The notes under the pieces: generated by a model
Databases searched by the model: none
What the model was told of the DNA's origin: nothing
The model's input: the letters and a program-made list of their open reading frames with translations, nothing else
Translations under genes and position numbers: made by a program
Shown here: one piece after another, positions 61,411-64,000 of the stretch
Numbering within the stretch: position 1 is the stretch's first letter
Layout of the letters: every line of letters begins with the position of its first letter
Assembly (NCBI RefSeq): GCF_013456555.2
Contig: NZ_CP059154.1
Span: 2,294,001-2,358,000, forward strand
Reading direction: 5' to 3'
DNA: 64,000 nt
From: Natrinema zhouii
GTDB taxonomy: Archaea; Halobacteriota; Halobacteria; Halobacteriales; Natrialbaceae

Positions 61411-62519
61411 TATAACTCACCCATCGATTGCTGCTTCCGCATCAGATAGAGGAAATACGGGCCGCCGATCAGCCCGGTGACGACGCCGACGGGCATCTGG
61501 GTTCCGCCCAGCGCGAGTCGCGCACCGACGTCGGCGACGACCATCAGTGCGGGGCCGGCGAAGAGACACCCGATCATCAGCTGCCGGTTGTCCCCACCGA
61601 TCGTGTTCCGGACGATGTGGGGGACGACGAGGCCGAAGAAGCTGACGATTCCAGCGACGGCGATGGCGGCGCTGGCGGCCAGAATTGCGACGGCCGAGAG
61701 GGAAAACCGGACCCGTTCGACGCGCATCCCGAGCGATCGGGCGGTGCTCTCACCCAACATGAGGACGTTCAACTGCCGCGCACCGGCGAGCGCGATCACG
61801 ATCGCGACGGCCGCCGGCAGGATCGCGATCCGAACTTCCCCCCAGCCGGTGCCCGTGAGCGATCCGGTGAGCCAGGCAATCGCCGTCTGGACGACGCCCA
61901 GATCGTCTGCGAAGAAGAACAGACCCTGCTGGAGCGACTGAAAGACCATGTTGACGACGACGCCCGCGAGCACGAGCCGGACGGGGCTCGTCCCACCTTT
62001 CCAGGCGATCGTGTAGACGATCACGAACGCGACCGTCCCGCCCAGAGCTGCGATCAGCGGCAGGAACGGTGAGAGACCGCTGAAGACGACCAGCGTCGCC
62101 AGCACGGCGAACCCAGCGCCGGAGCTGACCCCAAGCACGAACGGACTCGCCAGTTCGTTCCGCGTCACGGCCTGGAAGATCGCACCGGAGATCGCGAGCG
62201 TCGCGCCGGCGATAACCGCGACGAACACCCGCGGCATCCGGAGCGTCCAGACGACGATGCTCGCGGTACTCATCTCCGGCAGGTCCGTCCCGAGCAGGAA
62301 CGCTGACCAGGCGTGGAGGTTGAATATCACGCCGGGGTTGAACACTGCTTGCCACGCCTCGAGAAACGTCATAGAGTACTCCCCGAAGCTCACCTGTACG
62401 AGTCCCGCGACGACGGTGATGACCGTACTCGCCAGACAAAAGAGGACGAGCCGCCCGGTTACCCATCCCTCCCGCTCTCGGGCGGACCTGTGCCCCTCGA
62501 CAGACTGCGCTTCTCCCAT
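61410..62519 (-). CDS. FecCD-family iron/siderophore ABC transporter permease
   Basis: 369 aa, about ten helices. BtuC/FecCD segments: LRMPRVFVAVIAGATLAISG, NELASPFVLGVSSGAGFAVL, MLGESTARSLGMRVER, FFGLVVPHIVRNTIGGDNRQ and QMPVGVVTGLIGGPYFLYL. It forms the membrane channel; the permease and ATPase are co-transcribed from an operator-bearing promoter. Confidence 0.95.
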   Translation of the reverse strand: MGEAQSVEGHRSAREREGWVTGRLVLFCLASTVITVVAGLVQVSFGEYSMTFLEAWQAVFNPGVIFNLHAWSAFLLGTDLPEMSTASIVVWTLRMPRVFVAVIAGATLAISGAIFQAVTRNELASPFVLGVSSGAGFAVLATLVVFSGLSPFLPLIAALGGTVAFVIVYTIAWKGGTSPVRLVLAGVVVNMVFQSLQQGLFFFADDLGVVQTAIAWLTGSLTGTGWGEVRIAILPAAVAIVIALAGARQLNVLMLGESTARSLGMRVERVRFSLSAVAILAASAAIAVAGIVSFFGLVVPHIVRNTIGGDNRQLMIGCLFAGPALMVVADVGARLALGGTQMPVGVVTGLIGGPYFLYLMRKQQSMGEL

Positions 62520-62523
62520 CGCA

Positions 62524-62539
62524 TTTAGGTGTGCCTAAA
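62524..62539. promoter_or_regulatory. Iron-box-like operator of the permease-ATPase operon
   Basis: TTTAGGTGTGCCTAAA is palindromic except for the centre and lies 4-20 bp before the permease ATG. It has the same outer half-sites and the same position as the box at 60505, so both promoters are probably controlled by one DtxR-family iron regulator. Confidence 0.72.
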
Positions 62540-62645
62540 AGACGTTTAGTAGTTGCGGTTGCAGAACGGTATGACACTGCAGTGTCAGTATCCGCAACTG
62601 GACTGCGGTACGATCGGTTCAATCGGTGCTCCGACCGGCCCGGCT

Positions 62646-63055
62646 TCACTCGAGCAGGTCGATCTCGTCGTCCCCGTTCGGAACCGCACAGATGAACGCG
62701 CCCCGCCGGTCGCCCTCGTTGCGGTACCAGTGGACCGTCCCCGCGGGGATCAACAGCGAGTCGCCCGCCTCGACCGCGTACTCCTCATCGTTGTCGACGG
62801 CTTCGCCGTCTGCTCGATGCGCCTCCGGCGCATCGCCGATACCCACCGTTATTCGCCCTCGAGGACGTACTGCTCGTGCTCGACGTCGTTGGTGTGTTTC
62901 GGCACTTCCGCGCCGGGCTCGAGGACGAATCGCCGGATCGCGAAGGTCGGCGCGCCGTGGTCGTCGTCGATTAGAACGCCCTTCGAGAGCCCGTCGGCCG
63001 CGTCAACGGTCTCGTACTCGATCTCGTCGCCACGTCTGACCAGTGGCTCCGTCAT
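62646..63055 (-). pseudogene. Cupin-domain protein gene with a single-base frameshift
   Basis: The first frame (ATG 63055: TEPLVRRGDEIEYETVDAAD ... GAEVPKHTNDVEHEQYVLEGE) stops at 62849. The next frame continues the same domain: ITVGIGDAPEAHRADGEAVD, YAVEAGDSLLIPAGTVHWYR and FICAVPNGDDEIDLLE. Adding one A at about 62852 would restore a 136-aa cupin with the HxxEHEQYVLEGE and PAGTVHW metal motifs in order. It is either a real recent inactivation, a programmed shift or a sequencing error. Confidence 0.8.
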
Positions 63056-63146
63056 GGTCTCGAGTCGGTGGCGGATCCACAAAACGGTCCGGGTCCGCAA
63101 CCGCTACCGCCACTCGGCCGGTGTCGGAACCGTCGAACCGGTTCGG

Positions 63147-63266
63147 TTACAGAGTACGTCGAAGTCGAGCGACGAGATACCAGACGCCACCGATGACGCC
63201 CAGAACGAGCACGAGGTTGAAGAGGAGGATCGGGATCTCGGGGATACCGATCGCAGGAGCCAACAT
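63147..63266 (-). CDS. 39-aa single-helix membrane protein
   Basis: MLAPAIGIPEIPILLFNLVL is followed by VLGVIGGVWYLVARLRRTL: one membrane helix and a basic C-terminal tail (positive-inside). ATG 63266 is about 28 bp below a minus-strand TCAAGTAC box. Longer upstream extension lacks similar character. Function unknown. Confidence 0.55.
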   Translation of the reverse strand: MLAPAIGIPEIPILLFNLVLVLGVIGGVWYLVARLRRTL

Positions 63267-63456
63267 GAGTACTTGTCCACAACTGGTGGGGCGTACTTGA
63301 TTCCATCCATACACGTGTGTGCTGACACTACTCGTTTCTGGGTTGAATTCGTCTCCCGGCAACGCGTTCGCATTTCGGGACGTACTCGACGACAGCGCCG
63401 CTGCTCAGGGGTAGTAAAATACTGCAGTCAAGTGCCGATACCAGTTCGAATTCGCC

Positions 63457-63651
63457 TTACAGGCGCTCGACGTTCGTCGCGCGCGGGCCCTTGGGGGCCT
63501 GCTCGATGTCGAACTCGAGCTCCTGTCCTTCCTCAAGGTCCGGGCCGCCGATGTCTTCCATGTGGAAGAACACGTCGTCGTCCGCGTCCTCAGTCTCGAT
63601 GAATCCGTAGCCGCCTGTGTCGTTGAAGAAATCAACGGTTCCTTTCGCCAT
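63457..63651 (-). CDS. cspA: Cold-shock domain protein
   Basis: 64 aa: AKGTVDFFNDTGGYGFIETE (RNP1 variant GYGFIE), then DVFFHMEDIGGPDLEEGQEL (RNP2 DVFFH) and QAPKGPRATNVERL. It is a nucleic-acid-binding OB fold acting as an RNA chaperone. Very common in haloarchaea. Confidence 0.96.
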   Translation of the reverse strand: MAKGTVDFFNDTGGYGFIETEDADDDVFFHMEDIGGPDLEEGQELEFDIEQAPKGPRATNVERL

Positions 63652-63749
63652 TGCTTCTAAAGAGAAGCGCCGAGCAGTCTTAAAGGCACCGACTCACATT
63701 CCACGGCGATTTCGCGGGTATCAGCCCGCTCACTCCGGTAGCCGCGAGT

Positions 63750-63974
63750 TCAGCGACTCCCCTCCTCCAGATCCTCTAGACGCTGTATCGAGATCGAAAT
63801 GAAATAGACGAGGATGAACATGAAGAAGCCTCCCGAGAGACCGATGAGCTCGACCGTCCGCACGCCGGCGGGGTCGATCACGGCGACCACCGCCAGCCCG
63901 AGGACGAAGATCGCGATCAGGAACCCCCCGAACGCGTAGTAGAACCCGATATCGGTCTCGAGGCGTTCGCGCAT
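63750..63974 (-). CDS. Small membrane protein
   Basis: 74 aa with two hydrophobic helices (FYYAFGGFLIAIFVLGLAVV; IGLSGGFFMFILVYFISISI), a short charged N terminus MRERLETDIG and a tail RLEDLEEGSR. Function unknown. Confidence 0.7.
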   Translation of the reverse strand: MRERLETDIGFYYAFGGFLIAIFVLGLAVVAVIDPAGVRTVELIGLSGGFFMFILVYFISISIQRLEDLEEGSR

Positions 63975-64000
63975 TGCTCTGTGTCTCCTTTCGACGCAAC

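Overview
This window is chromosomal DNA from a halophilic archaeon, most likely a member of the Natrialbales (Natrinema/Haloterrigena-like; genus is an inference). The proteins are strongly acidic and the coding DNA is GC-rich. The machinery is archaeal (L39e, L31e, LX, aIF6, prefoldin, SRP54/FtsY, MCM, TFB, XPD-type helicase). Many genes have a TATA-like box 25-30 bp before the start codon with no Shine-Dalgarno, i.e. leaderless transcription. Exported proteins carry twin-arginine signals, often with a lipobox.

Layout. 1-5.3 kb: RNA 2',3'-phosphodiesterase, then the information-processing block rpl39e-rpl31e-eif6 ... rpl18a-pfdA-ftsY. 5.3-11.8 kb: a secreted protein, a siroheme sulfite/nitrite reductase overlapping an FrhB-like F420/ferredoxin flavoprotein, an AEC transporter and a zinc-ribbon protein. 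11.9-12.5 kb: a gene-free stretch with three tandem promoter/micro-ORF cassettes followed by a 21-bp x 6 minisatellite. 12.5-24.3 kb: acetyltransferase, HAD hydrolase, thiE-thiM, ferritin-like protein, a deacetylase-like lipoprotein, two divergent rhodaneses, aldo/keto reductase, dihydrolipoyl-dehydrogenase-like flavoprotein, a MITE-like element that rewrites the 3' end of a secreted-protein gene, a lone HicB and a gene remnant. 24.4-37 kb: srp54, lipoproteins, a CBS-MaoC fusion, phosphoesterase, CDF transporter, XPD-like helicase, a thiosulfate module (YeeE/YedE-TusA-rhodanese), and a membrane-anchored winged-helix protein. 37.7-47 kb: a complete LysW-dependent arginine pathway, argG-argH-lysW-lysX-argC-argB-argD-argE-argF. 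47-53.9 kb: thrC, a TFB paralogue, mcm, a DUF502 protein and small genes. 53.9-56 kb: an AT-richer, gene-poor stretch ending at tRNA-Pro, with a fourth micro-ORF cassette and an attachment-site-like copy of the tRNA 3' end. 56-64 kb: BofA-like protein, DUF7504-like protein, a DUF5814-type helicase, an iron/siderophore ABC transporter with two palindromic iron-box-like operators, a frameshifted cupin, a cold-shock protein and small membrane proteins.

How it works together. Co-translational secretion (FtsY, SRP54), arginine synthesis on the LysW carrier, sulfur acquisition (sulfite reductase, thiosulfate uptake, three rhodaneses, TusA) and iron uptake are the recognisable functional blocks. There is no intact transposase, integrase or CRISPR array. 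The most interesting unexplained material is non-coding: (i) four copies of a cassette made of a TATA box, fixed spacing and an ATGACGG-initiated micro-ORF; (ii) two copies of a 115-130 bp dispersed repeat whose flanks are conserved while the central hairpin differs in sequence; (iii) the tRNA-Pro junction. Family names come from recognition of motifs, not from database searches.
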